Part shown: positions 25,676-35,124 of the stretch, piece after piece
Numbering within the stretch: position 1 is the stretch's first letter
Layout of the letters: every line of letters begins with the position of its first letter
Assembly (NCBI RefSeq): GCF_005517195.1
Contig: NZ_CP040244.1
Location: 6,404,001 to 6,468,000, forward strand
Source of the DNA: Streptomyces vilmorinianum
Lineage (GTDB): Bacteria > Actinomycetota > Actinomycetes > Streptomycetales > Streptomycetaceae
DNA length: 64,000 nucleotides
Direction: 5' to 3'
Made by a program: the position numbers and the translations under genes
Notes under the pieces: generated by a model
Seen by the model: the letters and a program-made list of their open reading frames with translations, nothing else
The model's database searches: none
Told to the model about the DNA's origin: nothing

Positions 25676-27085
25676 TCAGGAGTGTTCGGCGAGGTCGTCA
25701 CGGGCGAACGGAACGACGGGGGATTCCGTGGGGTCAAGGGTGTACGTACCACGGGACACGCGCCGGAGCCGTGCGGACTTGACCATGGCGGACAGGATGT
25801 TGCTGATCGACTTCGCCGACTCCTGGAACACCTCCGGGGGCAGCGCGATCAGCACGTCGCGGGCGGTGAACGGACCGGGCAGCGAGGCGACAGCCCGGTC
25901 CACGGCCTGGCGCAGGCTCGTCGAGGGGTGGAGGGCGCGCACCACCGCGCCCCCGGTGTCCGGGGCGCCGGGGCGGCCAGGGCCTCCAGAGGCCGGGAAG
26001 CCGGCGGCCGGAGCGACCGCCTCGTACGCCTCGATGTGCGCGGCGAGTTCGCGCAGCGCGGCCCGGAGGTCCGCCAGCATCGCGCGTCCGGACGCGCCGC
26101 CCTTCGTGCGATCCGCGTTCGGGTCCATGCCCGTGTCCGCGTCGATGCCGCCGTCCGGCCCGGTCATGAGAACCGACATGACCTCCTCGATCCGGACGAT
26201 CGAGTCCGCGACCCGCCGCAGCAGAGGCTCGAAGAGGTCCTGACGCAGTGCGGTGATCGGGTCGCTGGTCGCGAGCTCGACGCTGACCGAGCCGACGAGC
26301 CCGGTGTCCGCCGGAATGCGGGAAGCGTCCTCGGGCTGCTCGGCCCGCCAGGCCTCCAGGCCGAGGCGCGCCCGCCGGCACGACTCGGCCAGCTCCGGCG
26401 CGAGACCGGCGGACGGCGCGTGCGCCAGCATCCCGGCGAGCCGCTCGGATGCTTCGAGCGCGGGCAGCGCGGCGAGCAGCAGCGGAGTGAGGACGGCCTG
26501 CTGCACGGCGAGCACGGGATCGTCGAGAGCGAAGGTGATCCGTTCACCTGCCGGCGCCGCCATTGATACCTCTGCTACGTGATGTGTCTTCTGGGTTGGG
26601 ACCGTGGACCGCGGCCCCGGCCGGACCGGCGTACGCGGGCGCGGGCGCAGGTGCCGGGACGTGTGTCCGGGCGCGAACGCGTCCAGTACGGCATCGAGTT
26701 CGGCCTCGAAGTCGGCGGACCGCTGCCTGAGGTCCACCGGGGTCGTCAGGTCCCCTTGCGGGGTGCCGATGCCGAGCCGGCGGCGGATGAGCCGCCGGTC
26801 CTGCTCGGTGGTCCCGGCGAGGTACCCGCCCGGATCCGGGCGGAGGACGGAGTCCTCCAGGCACTCCCGCCGGAGCGGGCAGGAGGCGCAGAGCTGCCGA
26901 GCCGCGTGGGCCAGGGCCTGGATGCGCCGTCCCTGGATGGGCAGTTCGGCGGAGCTGACGGGCGGGTTCTCCAGAAGCGGATGCCGGAAGACGTCCGGCC
27001 GGCGGTGGCAGGGCAGCGAAGCGGCGGCCGCGCCTGGCGTTGCCGATATGGACGCAGCGTGAGTCCTGCGCATGGTTGTGACCAT
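25676..27085 (-). CDS. WhiB-like domain fused to a C-terminal winged-helix region
   Basis: The 469-residue protein has an N-terminal WhiB-type [4Fe-4S] domain (about 20-115). Four cysteines are spaced C-x~37-C-x2-C-x5-C (LPCHRRP... then CASCPLRREC), followed by GGYLAGTTEQDRRLIRRRLGI, the usual turn and basic helix. A long helical middle (about 175-370) and a C-terminal segment (about 400-460; FTARDVLIALPPEVFQESAKSISNILSAMVKSARLRRVSRGTYTL) look like a winged helix-turn-helix. Most WhiB proteins are 80-130 residues, so this is an unusual fusion. An internal ATG (MAAPAGERITF, about 26562) could also give a separate product. It probably regulates the T4SS-like locus. Confidence 0.78.
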   Translation of the reverse strand: MVTTMRRTHAASISATPGAAAASLPCHRRPDVFRHPLLENPPVSSAELPIQGRRIQALAHAARQLCASCPLRRECLEDSVLRPDPGGYLAGTTEQDRRLIRRRLGIGTPQGDLTTPVDLRQRSADFEAELDAVLDAFAPGHTSRHLRPRPRTPVRPGPRSTVPTQKTHHVAEVSMAAPAGERITFALDDPVLAVQQAVLTPLLLAALPALEASERLAGMLAHAPSAGLAPELAESCRRARLGLEAWRAEQPEDASRIPADTGLVGSVSVELATSDPITALRQDLFEPLLRRVADSIVRIEEVMSVLMTGPDGGIDADTGMDPNADRTKGGASGRAMLADLRAALRELAAHIEAYEAVAPAAGFPASGGPGRPGAPDTGGAVVRALHPSTSLRQAVDRAVASLPGPFTARDVLIALPPEVFQESAKSISNILSAMVKSARLRRVSRGTYTLDPTESPVVPFARDDLAEHS

Positions 27086-27200
27086 GAAAGTGCCCCCCGT
27101 GGCAAAATTTGATACCTGGGGACTCTAGAGCAGTGCAAATGGCGACAGCAAAGCGGTTCCGAACTGTAAGCAAGATGGTCAGAAGCTTTCTGATGTGACA
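27086..27200. promoter_or_regulatory. Short gap upstream of the WhiB fusion gene
   Basis: These 115 bp, of lower GC than the neighbouring genes, separate the 200-aa membrane protein gene from the WhiB fusion gene, both on the minus strand. They contain GAAGCTTTCTGATGTGACATCAGGC (dyad CTGATGTGACATCAG around 27191-27205) and AAATTTTGCCACGGGGGGC before the WhiB ATG. This is a plausible separate promoter for the four-gene distal part, or a weak terminator. Confidence 0.35.
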
Positions 27201-27803
27201 TCAGGCTCCCTTGGCGCGCCGCGTGACGCGCCTCACGGCCCGCCGCGTGACACGCCGGAGCGCGGCGGCGCCCCCACCCCGGACCATGAGCACGGCGACC
27301 ACGCCCGCGAACCCGAGCGGCACGGCGGCCGGGGGCGCGACCGTCCCCACGCCGGCCGCCACGAGGAGCACGACGTCGGCGATCACGACGGTGAGACCGC
27401 GCCGCCCGGGATGGTCCTTGACCATCCACGCGCCGAGCAACGCCATCCCGGCGATCGCCCAGTGCCCGAAGACGGCCTGCCCGCTCGCCCACCCGGCCGG
27501 AATGCCCCGGGCGATGTCCGCCACGGCCGCGAGATACCCCGCGAACGCGGCGGTCAGGACCGTCGACCCGAGCGCCAGGAGCAACTGGCCGCGCCTGCGC
27601 AGCAGGAACACCAGCAGGCCGAGCACCAGCAGCGCGCAGATCGTGATGAACGAGCTCATGCTGGAGGAGGCGAGGAGGAAGAGCGTGTACGCCCCGGCGA
27701 GCCCGAGGACGAGCCTGGGCAGCAGCCGAACGGCCCAGGCGTCGCTCTTCTCCTGCCGGACGAGGCGCCGTACGGCCCCGACGACCGAGTCGGTTCGTGA
27801 CAT
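27201..27803 (-). CDS. Polytopic membrane protein of the T4SS-like locus
   Basis: The 200-residue protein has five or six hydrophobic segments (about 27-46, 50-68, 73-92, 113-130, 137-153, 158-175) and a very basic C-terminus (RRVTRRAVRRVTRRAKGA). No known family is recognised. It lies 11 nt downstream of the VirB6-like gene on the same strand, so it is probably part of the machine's membrane platform. Confidence 0.75.
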   Translation of the reverse strand: MSRTDSVVGAVRRLVRQEKSDAWAVRLLPRLVLGLAGAYTLFLLASSSMSSFITICALLVLGLLVFLLRRRGQLLLALGSTVLTAAFAGYLAAVADIARGIPAGWASGQAVFGHWAIAGMALLGAWMVKDHPGRRGLTVVIADVVLLVAAGVGTVAPPAAVPLGFAGVVAVLMVRGGGAAALRRVTRRAVRRVTRRAKGA

Positions 27804-27814
27804 GAACGGTCCTC

Positions 27815-30127
27815 CTATCGGGGCATGCGGTTGCCGTCACCCGGCGGCCGCTGCGGGGGCAGCTGCGGCGGGTTCGGCTGCGCGGGCTGCTGCACCACCG
27901 GCTGCTGGGGCGGCTGGACGCGCGGGGGGCGGGGCGCCGCGGCCGGCGGCGCGGACTGCTGCGGCACGGGCTGCGGTGCCGGCTGCTGCTGCGGCGCCGG
28001 CGTCGCAGCCGGGGGCGGAGTGGTGTTGCGCTGACTGACGCGGCCGGTACGACGGGGGGCCTGCTGAGCGGTCTCCCCCGAAGCGGGACCGTTGTCTGCG
28101 TTCGAGGCCGCCCTGTCGTACGAGTCCTGCTGGACCGTACGTGCCTGGTAGGCGCTCTTGCGCTGCTGGCGCTTGGAGTTGTTGATCGCGAGCCAGCCAC
28201 CCTTCTGCAGCTTCTCGTCGAAGACCTTCTTGTCCAACCCCCGACCGACCATGCCTCCGACACGCTTCGCGGCGCCCCCCGCGACCCGCCCGGTTCCCGC
28301 GGCCACCCTGCCGGTCACCGAAGCCCCGCCCCGAGCGACCGACCCCATCATCGGAACGGCCTTCGCGGCCACCGCACCCGGCATGTCGCCCACGCCGAGG
28401 GCATCCTCAGCTCCGGCGATCTTCGGGCTGTACGCCCCTCCGATGAGCTTCTTGAGCATCATCACGACGGCGACGGTGACGAGGATGAGCATGAGGAGCT
28501 GCATGCCCAGCGAGATCCGGGCAGGCAGGATCATCTGGTAGAGCACGAGCAGCACGGTGAGGATGATCCCGAAGCCGGCCCGTAGCACGAAGCTGTGGAT
28601 GAACGTCTGCAGCCAGCCTTTGAGCAGCTTCTGCTGGGAGGGGTGGATGCCGATCGTGGCGACCAGCGGCAGCATGATGATCAGGATGAGCGTCACCGCG
28701 TGCCAGAGCAGAGTGAGGGCACTGAGCACGATGACCATGACGCCGGCGATGAGAGCGGCGACCAGGGAATAGAAGGCGAGTCCGACGCGAGTGCCGGCGT
28801 TTTGCCCTGCCCAGTCATTGAAGGGAACTGGGTAAACGTGCTGGTCCGCGACAGAATTCGCCCGATTCGGATAGCCCTTTCCCGTGCCGCCGGCGATGTC
28901 TATCCGAATGGGGACCCATTGCTCCTTTTCCTTGTCGATCTCCGGCTTATCCTCGGGGAACTCGTCGATGTTGGTCGTGGACTGCGACACGGCGTGCTTG
29001 ACCCTGAGATCCTCGCAGCGCACGCCTCGACCGTAGTCGCACTCGGTGCCCGTGCTGTCCGGGAAGCACGTGCCGTTCTCGACCTTACCGTCGCCATCGT
29101 TCTTGAAGATGCAGTTCGCACCATTTTCCCCGAACTGGCCCAGGGCCCAGGGTCGGAAGACGAGGGTGTCGTACATGGTGCAACTCGAGGCGCGAAGCCC
29201 TCGATTGGTCTTCTCATCCTGGTTGAGGTCGCAAGGCGACTGCAGCTCTCCGGACATGCCCGACAGGACCGCCTCGGCCAGCAGCGAGTTGAAGTTGGCG
29301 ATGCCGACGTCGGCCTGTTCGATGACCTTGTGATAATTGCTGTCGCGGTTGTCACCGCTACCGGCAAGCAGGGCGACTACGGCGATGGTCGTCAGGCAGG
29401 CCCATCCGACACCTGACCAGACCTCGCGCATCTGCTGCTGGCGCCACTTGGTGAACACCCAGATACCGGTGAGCAGGATCATGGCGGGCACGGCAGGCTT
29501 GAAGAGGTTGTCCCGCAGCGCGCCAATAGCGTTGTCACGCCCCGTATACAGACCACTGAGAGGGCTCGGATTCGAAGCCAGTTCCTTGATGGAGATGGCC
29601 GCACGAGAAAGAATCTTAGTGCCGTTGAAGACCATGTTGGCGACACCATTGTTGACCATGTCCATGACCGAACACTTGTCGGCCTCGTCGCCATCCGGGT
29701 TGGGTTCGGAGGCGTTGCCTCTCCCGAGGAAGGTCATGGACCAGTTCAGGCCCCGCATGCCGTTGATCTCGTAGAACGTGTACCTGTCGGGGCTGTTGCG
29801 CATCTCAACGGCGCCGGTGATCATGCCACTCGTGTCATTGAGGTTCTTGGCGCGTTTACTCTTATCCTTTTCCCACTGATTGACCGCGGGAATGATGGAC
29901 TCGCCGTTCGCACCCGGACTGTCGCGGGTGTAGCTGTCATCCCCGGTGACCTTGCAGCTGATGTCGAATTCGATGGCCTGCGCCGTGTTCGGGACGGAGA
30001 GCGTCAGCGCGACCAGCGCGAAAACGAGGAACAGGCCTGTTCTGACGATCCGCCCGGCACCGCGCACCAGGTTGCCCGGCGAGCGGGGGACGGTACGAGT
30101 TCCGCGTGACATGGCCCTACGGCGCAC
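27815..30127 (-). CDS. VirB6/TrbL-like integral membrane protein
   Basis: The 770-residue protein has a signal peptide (about 20-50, ending NTAQA), a large exported cysteine-containing domain, and several membrane segments (about 210-228, 240-256, 445-475, 480-500, 525-550). A long cytoplasmic or tail region (about 590-770) is rich in Gln, Pro and Ala (QQQPAPQPVPQQ). This layout matches Gram-positive VirB6/TrbL proteins, which form the channel base. The GTG at 30127 follows GGAAGGAAA. GC falls noticeably in the exported-domain part (about 28.8-29.9 kb). It is downstream of the VirB4-like and lipoprotein genes, as in many T4SS loci. Confidence 0.82.
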   Translation of the reverse strand: MRRRAMSRGTRTVPRSPGNLVRGAGRIVRTGLFLVFALVALTLSVPNTAQAIEFDISCKVTGDDSYTRDSPGANGESIIPAVNQWEKDKSKRAKNLNDTSGMITGAVEMRNSPDRYTFYEINGMRGLNWSMTFLGRGNASEPNPDGDEADKCSVMDMVNNGVANMVFNGTKILSRAAISIKELASNPSPLSGLYTGRDNAIGALRDNLFKPAVPAMILLTGIWVFTKWRQQQMREVWSGVGWACLTTIAVVALLAGSGDNRDSNYHKVIEQADVGIANFNSLLAEAVLSGMSGELQSPCDLNQDEKTNRGLRASSCTMYDTLVFRPWALGQFGENGANCIFKNDGDGKVENGTCFPDSTGTECDYGRGVRCEDLRVKHAVSQSTTNIDEFPEDKPEIDKEKEQWVPIRIDIAGGTGKGYPNRANSVADQHVYPVPFNDWAGQNAGTRVGLAFYSLVAALIAGVMVIVLSALTLLWHAVTLILIIMLPLVATIGIHPSQQKLLKGWLQTFIHSFVLRAGFGIILTVLLVLYQMILPARISLGMQLLMLILVTVAVVMMLKKLIGGAYSPKIAGAEDALGVGDMPGAVAAKAVPMMGSVARGGASVTGRVAAGTGRVAGGAAKRVGGMVGRGLDKKVFDEKLQKGGWLAINNSKRQQRKSAYQARTVQQDSYDRAASNADNGPASGETAQQAPRRTGRVSQRNTTPPPAATPAPQQQPAPQPVPQQSAPPAAAPRPPRVQPPQQPVVQQPAQPNPPQLPPQRPPGDGNRMPR

Positions 30128-30173
30128 GGGTTAGGTTTCCTTCCAGGATCCGGGGTACCGGGGCGGGGAGCGG

Positions 30174-30704
30174 CTACAGGTCGTAATTCGTGGTGAAGCA
30201 GCCCTTGACCAGACCCTCGTGGATCTCGAAGCCGCTGGGCACCTTTTCACGACGATCCGGGTTGCAGGACAGTACGAGCAGACCGTTCTGCACCAGGCTC
30301 TGGCCGGCGTAGTCACTCACGGCAGAGATCGCGAAGTTCTGGCCGACCGAAAAGGAACCGCTGCCCTTGGCCAGCGCCCCCTGGAACTTCGCCATGTCAC
30401 CGATGAGCAGCATGGTGACCCACCTGCCCGCGCCGTCCTGGCAGAGGGCACGCTCCTGGATTCCCCAGGCGGGGTCCTTGGCCTCATCCTCCATGTAGTC
30501 GTTCTCCTGGCTGCTCTTCCGAAGCTGGTCGCACGAGACCCCGCGCTCCACGACGGCCTTCTGGACGTCGGCCATCGTGCTCGCCTTCGGCAGGTTGCTC
30601 AGTGGACCGCTGGCGGCTTCCCCGCCGTCGTCGCCGCAGCCCGTCAGGGTCACGAGCGCGCTCAGCGCGACGGCTCCGGCTGCGAGGGTCTTGGACAGGC
30701 GCAT
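30174..30704 (-). CDS. Lipoprotein, paralogue 1 in T4SS-like locus
   Basis: The 176-residue protein has a lipoprotein signal peptide ending in the lipobox LTGC (about residue 22) and then GDDGGEA. The mature domain has four further cysteines (GVSCDQL, ERALCQD, LVLSCNPD, VKGCFTTNY), likely two disulfides. It is clearly paralogous to the next upstream gene, with the same signal peptide and FTTxY ending. Position beside VirB4- and VirB6-like genes suggests a VirB7-like or surface-stabilising role, which is inference. Confidence 0.82.
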   Translation of the reverse strand: MRLSKTLAAGAVALSALVTLTGCGDDGGEAASGPLSNLPKASTMADVQKAVVERGVSCDQLRKSSQENDYMEDEAKDPAWGIQERALCQDGAGRWVTMLLIGDMAKFQGALAKGSGSFSVGQNFAISAVSDYAGQSLVQNGLLVLSCNPDRREKVPSGFEIHEGLVKGCFTTNYDL

Positions 30705-30798
30705 GGAACTCCCCTTGGGGTTGTGGCAAGCGATGAGGAATGGACCGCGGCTGAGGTGCCCGGAGTCGGCTTCTCCGTGTGGGTGGGGTGGGCGTCGG

Positions 30799-31332
30799 CT
30801 AGTCGGGCATGTAGTCCGTGGTGAAGCAGCCCTTGGCCAGGCCGTCCTTGGCCGTGAAGCCGGTGGGGAGGCTCTCTCGGTCCCCCGGGTTGCACGACAT
30901 GCGCGTGAGGCCGCCCTGCATCAGAAGCTGGCTGGCCTCGTCGCCGACGGCGGTGAGGGCGAAGTTCTGGCCGATCAGGAAGTCCCTGCCGAAACCGCCA
31001 TTCGCCTCTGCCTTCGCGGTGGCCTCCTGGAACTTCGCCATGTCGTCGATCAACAGCAGAATCAGATCGTCATCGCAGACTTCGCGTTCTTTGATGCTCC
31101 AGGCGGGGTCCTTGGATTCATCAATCATGCCGTCGACGTCGGACGGCCGAAGCTCACTGCACTGGGCCCCGGTCCCCGTGATGAACTTCTGAAGTTCGGC
31201 CATGGTGTTCGCCTGCGGCAGGCCGCTCAGCGGACCGGCGGCGGCATCCCCGCCGTCGTCCCCGCACCCCGTCAGCGTCACGAGCGCCGTCAGCGCGACG
31301 GCTCCAGCAGCGAGGGTCTTGGACAGGCGCAT
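30799..31332 (-). CDS. Lipoprotein, paralogue 2 in T4SS-like locus
   Basis: The 177-residue protein has a signal peptide and lipobox (VTLTGCGDDGG) almost identical to the downstream paralogue, with a mature domain sharing KFQEA-AK, IGQNFALTAV, SCNPGDRESLPTGF and KGCFTTDY. Its four mature cysteines are at equivalent positions. The two genes are about 95 nt apart and arose by tandem duplication; the signal-peptide DNA is more conserved than the rest. No named family is recognised. Confidence 0.82.
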   Translation of the reverse strand: MRLSKTLAAGAVALTALVTLTGCGDDGGDAAAGPLSGLPQANTMAELQKFITGTGAQCSELRPSDVDGMIDESKDPAWSIKEREVCDDDLILLLIDDMAKFQEATAKAEANGGFGRDFLIGQNFALTAVGDEASQLLMQGGLTRMSCNPGDRESLPTGFTAKDGLAKGCFTTDYMPD

Positions 31333-31376
31333 GGAATTCTCCTTGGGTCGGATCGGGTCTCGCGGGCCGGGGCAGG

Positions 31377-34300
31377 TCAGACCGCGGCCGTGGCTTCCTG
31401 GGCCGGGCTCGGCGTCGGGTCCAGGTCGTTCGTCTCCTGCAGGAACGTCCAGTCCCAGACGCTCAGCGGGGGGTTCACGCCCTGCCTCGACGGGCGGGTC
31501 GTGCCGTTCGTGTCCGTGGCCGCGAGGATCTCCTTGAAGACCAGGTCCACCGCCACCGTCCCCACCCGCTTGTCCGCGTCGCGCTGGAGGCAGACACCCG
31601 TGCGGAGCTCCTGCAGAGCGGCGACGACCTTCGCGTCGGTCTCGGGGCGGCCGAGCAATGGCGCCACAAGCGACGCCTCCTGAGCGGACTTCTGCTTGAA
31701 CGCGAACACCGTGTGGATCTGGTTCGCGCCACCGCTGCGCGCCTCGGAGTCCTCGATCTGGACCAGGTCGATGGCCTGCTGGGTGATCAGTACCGTCACC
31801 GCCAGGTACGAACGGCCCTGCTTCAGCGCCCGGCGCATCAGGTCCCGGCCGCTCTCCGTCGCCGTGACGACGTACGCCTCGTCCACGAACAGCGCCTTCG
31901 GACGCAGTCCGATCTCGCCCGTCACCGGGTTCTTCTCGTACCCGACGTCCAGCATCTGGCTGCCCAGCTCGACGACCGCCATCAGCGCCGTCGCCGCGAG
32001 CCGCTCGGCCGGGTTCCAGTTGCGCGGGTCGGAGGCCGCGGGTGACTGGAATCCGCGCAGGGTGATGACCGTACGACGCTTCCGCATCGCCGACAGGGTC
32101 TGCGGCTTCTCCGCGAACGCCAGTCGCGCGTACGGCAGCGTCCTCAGCTCGGTCAGCAGCATCTGCGCCAGCTTCAGGTCCTTCGCGGCCTCGCGGTCGT
32201 TCGTCGCCACCGCGTGGTCATAGGCCCGTACGACCTCGTCGACGACCTGCCACAGCGTCGGCCTCGGCACCCGGTCCTCGGCGTCCCGCGCGCTCAGGCC
32301 CTGCTCCGTCGCCTGCCGGATCGCCGAGTTGTACCAGCCGACGACCGTCGCCATCGCCTCGATGACGGGCAGCCGCACCCGCTGGTAGTCCTCGTCGCCC
32401 AGGAATCCCCGCAGCATCGATTCGGCGAGCAGCCGGCCCGACGGCACGTCGCGGGCGATCACCCACGGATCGAGCACGCCCGCCTGGCCCTTGAGAAGGT
32501 CGACGACCTCCGTCTCCGCCCAGAACTCCGGGTTCACCGGCTGGAACCGGCTCTCCGGCGTCCCGAGCACACCCCGCTCCGCGTCCGCCGCGAACTCCGG
32601 ATCGTTCACCTGGGCGCCGAAGCCCAGGTAGTAACAGAGCTGCGCGAAGTCCGTCTTCGGGTCGATGACCAGGCAACGGACGCCCGACTCCGACTCCTCG
32701 TAGAACTTCTGCAGCGCCAGCGACGACTTTCCACCACCGGACGCGCCGACGATGGCGAGACCACCGCCGTCGTTACGGGCCGGGCCGACGTGCAGCGAGT
32801 AGTGGACCGGCATCTTGCCCGCCCACCCGACCAGGTTGCCCACCCAGCCGAGCTTCTTGCCGGACCGCTGCTCGGGGTTGTCGCCCAGCTCCGTGCCGGC
32901 CGTCGGCAGCCCGGCGCCGAGCTGCTCCACCTCCTGCAGCCGCAGGTACGGCGCGATGGGCAGCTTCGGGGCGTTGCCCGGCAGCTGCGACTGGAGCAGC
33001 CGCCACTGCTGACGCGTCGGGCGCAGCAGCGTGACCTTCAGGTCCTGCTTGAACTGCATCTCCAGGATGCGCCGGCGCCGCTCCAGCTCCGCCGGGTCGG
33101 ACGCGGAGACCGTGAAACGGATCTGCGCCTCCATGCCCGGCATCTTGTGCTCCTCGATGTCGTCGACGAGGTGCTGGGCGCGGGTGACCTGGTTGGCGAG
33201 CTTGGTGTCGGGCGAACGGCCGGAGTTGGCCATGTCGTTCATCTCGTCCAGGAGGTTGCCGCTGATCTTTCCGGCGCGATCCTTGAACTTCATGTACGGG
33301 ATGAGGGTGAAGCGCATGTCGATCTCGACCGGGAACTCCACGTTCTGCGCCGCGTACCGCGCCCAGGCGGTCGACTGGCGGAACCGGGTCTCCGTCGGCC
33401 AGTTGGCGGCGACCAGCGTCGTCGTGTAGCTGGTGTGCTGCTCGCCGGTGACCTCGTCGTACTGGTGCAGCACGATGTGCGTCTTGCGGTTCTCACCGGA
33501 GAAGTCGACCACCAGGTCGAACTGGTCCGGACCCCACGACCGCGAACCGAGCACCGGCTCGGGCGGCACCGGCAGGTCGCCGTGGAGGGGCTTGCGGATC
33601 AGCCAGACCAGCTCCTCGCGGGCCAGCGGCGTACCGCCGAGGCTCTCCAGGCTCTCGTGCACCTCACGCGCCACCTGGGTCCACTGGGCCAGCAGACCCG
33701 GCGACAGGTACTCGCCGTGGACACCGGTCGCGCTCGCCGCCGCCTTGTCGGCCGCGCCGGTCAGGGCACGGGACAGGGCCAGCTCCTCGACCGGGTCGTC
33801 GCCGCCGGGCAGCACACCGCTGCCGTCACCGGAACCGCGCTTCAGCGAACCCAGCTTGACCAGCAGGATGTTCCGCTCGCGCATCGCCCCGATGCGCTCC
33901 TGGTACTCCGCCTTGCGGAAGTTGTACGCCTTGTAGTTCTCGGTCGGGTCCCAGGCGACGGCGTTGAGCTCCTCGGCCCAGCCGACGGCGGTGATCGGCC
34001 GGTACACCTTGCGGTAGTGGCACTCGACGTTCCGGTCGCCCCGCGCGAGGTTGAGCAGGGCGCGGGCCGGGGCCTCGGCCATCGCCTGCAGCTCGGTGGC
34101 GTTGAGGTACTCGTCGATGGAGGTGGGCAGGACGATGCCGGTCCAGACCGAGTCGCCGTGGACGAAGATCATGTCGTCGGCGTAGCGGTACGGCAGCCGC
34201 ATCTCCTCGCGCCGGGCCTGCCCGCGGTCGCCCTGGGAGCGGCCGCGGTTGCCGGAGCCGCCGCGTGAACCGGAGCCGGACTTTCCGTCGCCGCCCTGGT

Positions 34301-34397
34301 TGCCGTTGGCGGCCTTGGCCTTGGAGGAGGAGGCGGCCATGATCATGGCGATCACGAAGAAGGCGACCGCCCCGCCCAGAAGGATCATCATGAACAT
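31377..34397 (-). CDS. VirB4-like secretion ATPase
   Basis: The 1006-residue protein has an N-terminal membrane anchor (about 3-22), a Gly/Ser/Lys-rich linker, a VirB4 N-domain (about 70-520) and a C-terminal RecA-like motor. Walker A is VGASGGGKSS (about 549-558), Walker B is LFVDEAYVV (about 838-846), and the region around TVLITQQAIDLVQ fits the motor's sensor segment. VirB4 proteins energise substrate transfer and pilus or channel assembly in all T4SS (family knowledge). It follows the PrgI-like gene by 7 nt, the classic VirB3-VirB4 order. This is the strongest single marker that the locus is a T4SS-like machine. Confidence 0.92.
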   Translation of the reverse strand: MFMMILLGGAVAFFVIAMIMAASSSKAKAANGNQGGDGKSGSGSRGGSGNRGRSQGDRGQARREEMRLPYRYADDMIFVHGDSVWTGIVLPTSIDEYLNATELQAMAEAPARALLNLARGDRNVECHYRKVYRPITAVGWAEELNAVAWDPTENYKAYNFRKAEYQERIGAMRERNILLVKLGSLKRGSGDGSGVLPGGDDPVEELALSRALTGAADKAAASATGVHGEYLSPGLLAQWTQVAREVHESLESLGGTPLAREELVWLIRKPLHGDLPVPPEPVLGSRSWGPDQFDLVVDFSGENRKTHIVLHQYDEVTGEQHTSYTTTLVAANWPTETRFRQSTAWARYAAQNVEFPVEIDMRFTLIPYMKFKDRAGKISGNLLDEMNDMANSGRSPDTKLANQVTRAQHLVDDIEEHKMPGMEAQIRFTVSASDPAELERRRRILEMQFKQDLKVTLLRPTRQQWRLLQSQLPGNAPKLPIAPYLRLQEVEQLGAGLPTAGTELGDNPEQRSGKKLGWVGNLVGWAGKMPVHYSLHVGPARNDGGGLAIVGASGGGKSSLALQKFYEESESGVRCLVIDPKTDFAQLCYYLGFGAQVNDPEFAADAERGVLGTPESRFQPVNPEFWAETEVVDLLKGQAGVLDPWVIARDVPSGRLLAESMLRGFLGDEDYQRVRLPVIEAMATVVGWYNSAIRQATEQGLSARDAEDRVPRPTLWQVVDEVVRAYDHAVATNDREAAKDLKLAQMLLTELRTLPYARLAFAEKPQTLSAMRKRRTVITLRGFQSPAASDPRNWNPAERLAATALMAVVELGSQMLDVGYEKNPVTGEIGLRPKALFVDEAYVVTATESGRDLMRRALKQGRSYLAVTVLITQQAIDLVQIEDSEARSGGANQIHTVFAFKQKSAQEASLVAPLLGRPETDAKVVAALQELRTGVCLQRDADKRVGTVAVDLVFKEILAATDTNGTTRPSRQGVNPPLSVWDWTFLQETNDLDPTPSPAQEATAAV

Positions 34398-34404
34398 GGA
34401 GGAG

Positions 34405-35001
34405 TCATCCTGCGGTCTTGGAGGGGGAGGGTGCGGCGGTGTGCGCCGGGGGTACGACCGATGCGGAGGATCCCGCGGGGTCGGCGTGCGCGGCGGGTGC
34501 GGGAATCGGGGGTGCCGTACCGCCGTACGACGAACCGTGTCGCGCGGCCTCGCTCAGCGCCTGCTCGTAACTCTGCTGCCAACGCCGCGAACCCGGCTGC
34601 CAGAGGATCACCTGCCAGTGCAGCTCCCCCGGCTCACGGTCGGCGGCCAGACCCTGGAGCCGCTTGGGCTGCCACCAGTAGTCGGCCCACACCACCAGCT
34701 GCTGGCTGAGGGTGAGCGCGGAGGGGAGCGGCCGGCCCCAGACGAAGTACACGCCGACGGGCGGCCCGAAGTAGAGCACCGACGTCAGTATCGACATGCC
34801 CAGGAAGGGCACGAAGGCGGAGAGGGAGAGCAGCGCCACCATCCACACCACACCGAAGCCGAACGCCGCGCCGAGCGCGGGCAACAGCAGTCCGGGGAGC
34901 GGGATGTTGCCCCAGTTCCAGATGCGCTTGGGCCGGTTGAGCAGATCCGTGTGGTCGTACGCGACCATCGGCTCCGGCTCGCCCGGTACTTCCTGCGCCA
35001 T
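34405..35001 (-). CDS. PrgI/VirB3-like membrane protein
   Basis: The 198-residue protein has a cytoplasmic N-terminus with YDHTDLLNRPKRIWNWGNIPLP, then two adjoining membrane helices (about 35-57 and 60-88), a TLSQQLVVWADYWWQPKRL segment and a Pro/Ala-rich tail. This is the arrangement of PrgI/SCO6880-type proteins that stand next to VirB4 in Gram-positive T4SS. It is separated from the VirB4-like gene by 7 nt. The ATG start follows GGGGAGTG. Confidence 0.82.
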   Translation of the reverse strand: MAQEVPGEPEPMVAYDHTDLLNRPKRIWNWGNIPLPGLLLPALGAAFGFGVVWMVALLSLSAFVPFLGMSILTSVLYFGPPVGVYFVWGRPLPSALTLSQQLVVWADYWWQPKRLQGLAADREPGELHWQVILWQPGSRRWQQSYEQALSEAARHGSSYGGTAPPIPAPAAHADPAGSSASVVPPAHTAAPSPSKTAG

Positions 35002-35022
35002 GGGTCACTCCCCTCTCTCTCG

Positions 35023-35072
35023 CGACCTCTCTCGACCTCTGCCGACCTCTGCCGACCTCTGTCGACCTGTGT
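35023..35072. repeat. Five 10-bp repeats, CGACCTCTGC
   Basis: Contiguous units CGACCTCTCT, CGACCTCTGC (twice), CGACCTCTGT and CGACCTGTGT lie in the gap between the PrgI-like gene and the VirB2-like gene, in the leader of the former. They have no spacers. They could vary leader length by slippage. Confidence 0.85.
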
Positions 35073-35124
35073 CGACGGCCTGGTCCACTCCTTGGCCGGG
35101 ACGGCACGGTCCCGGTCGGGTGGC

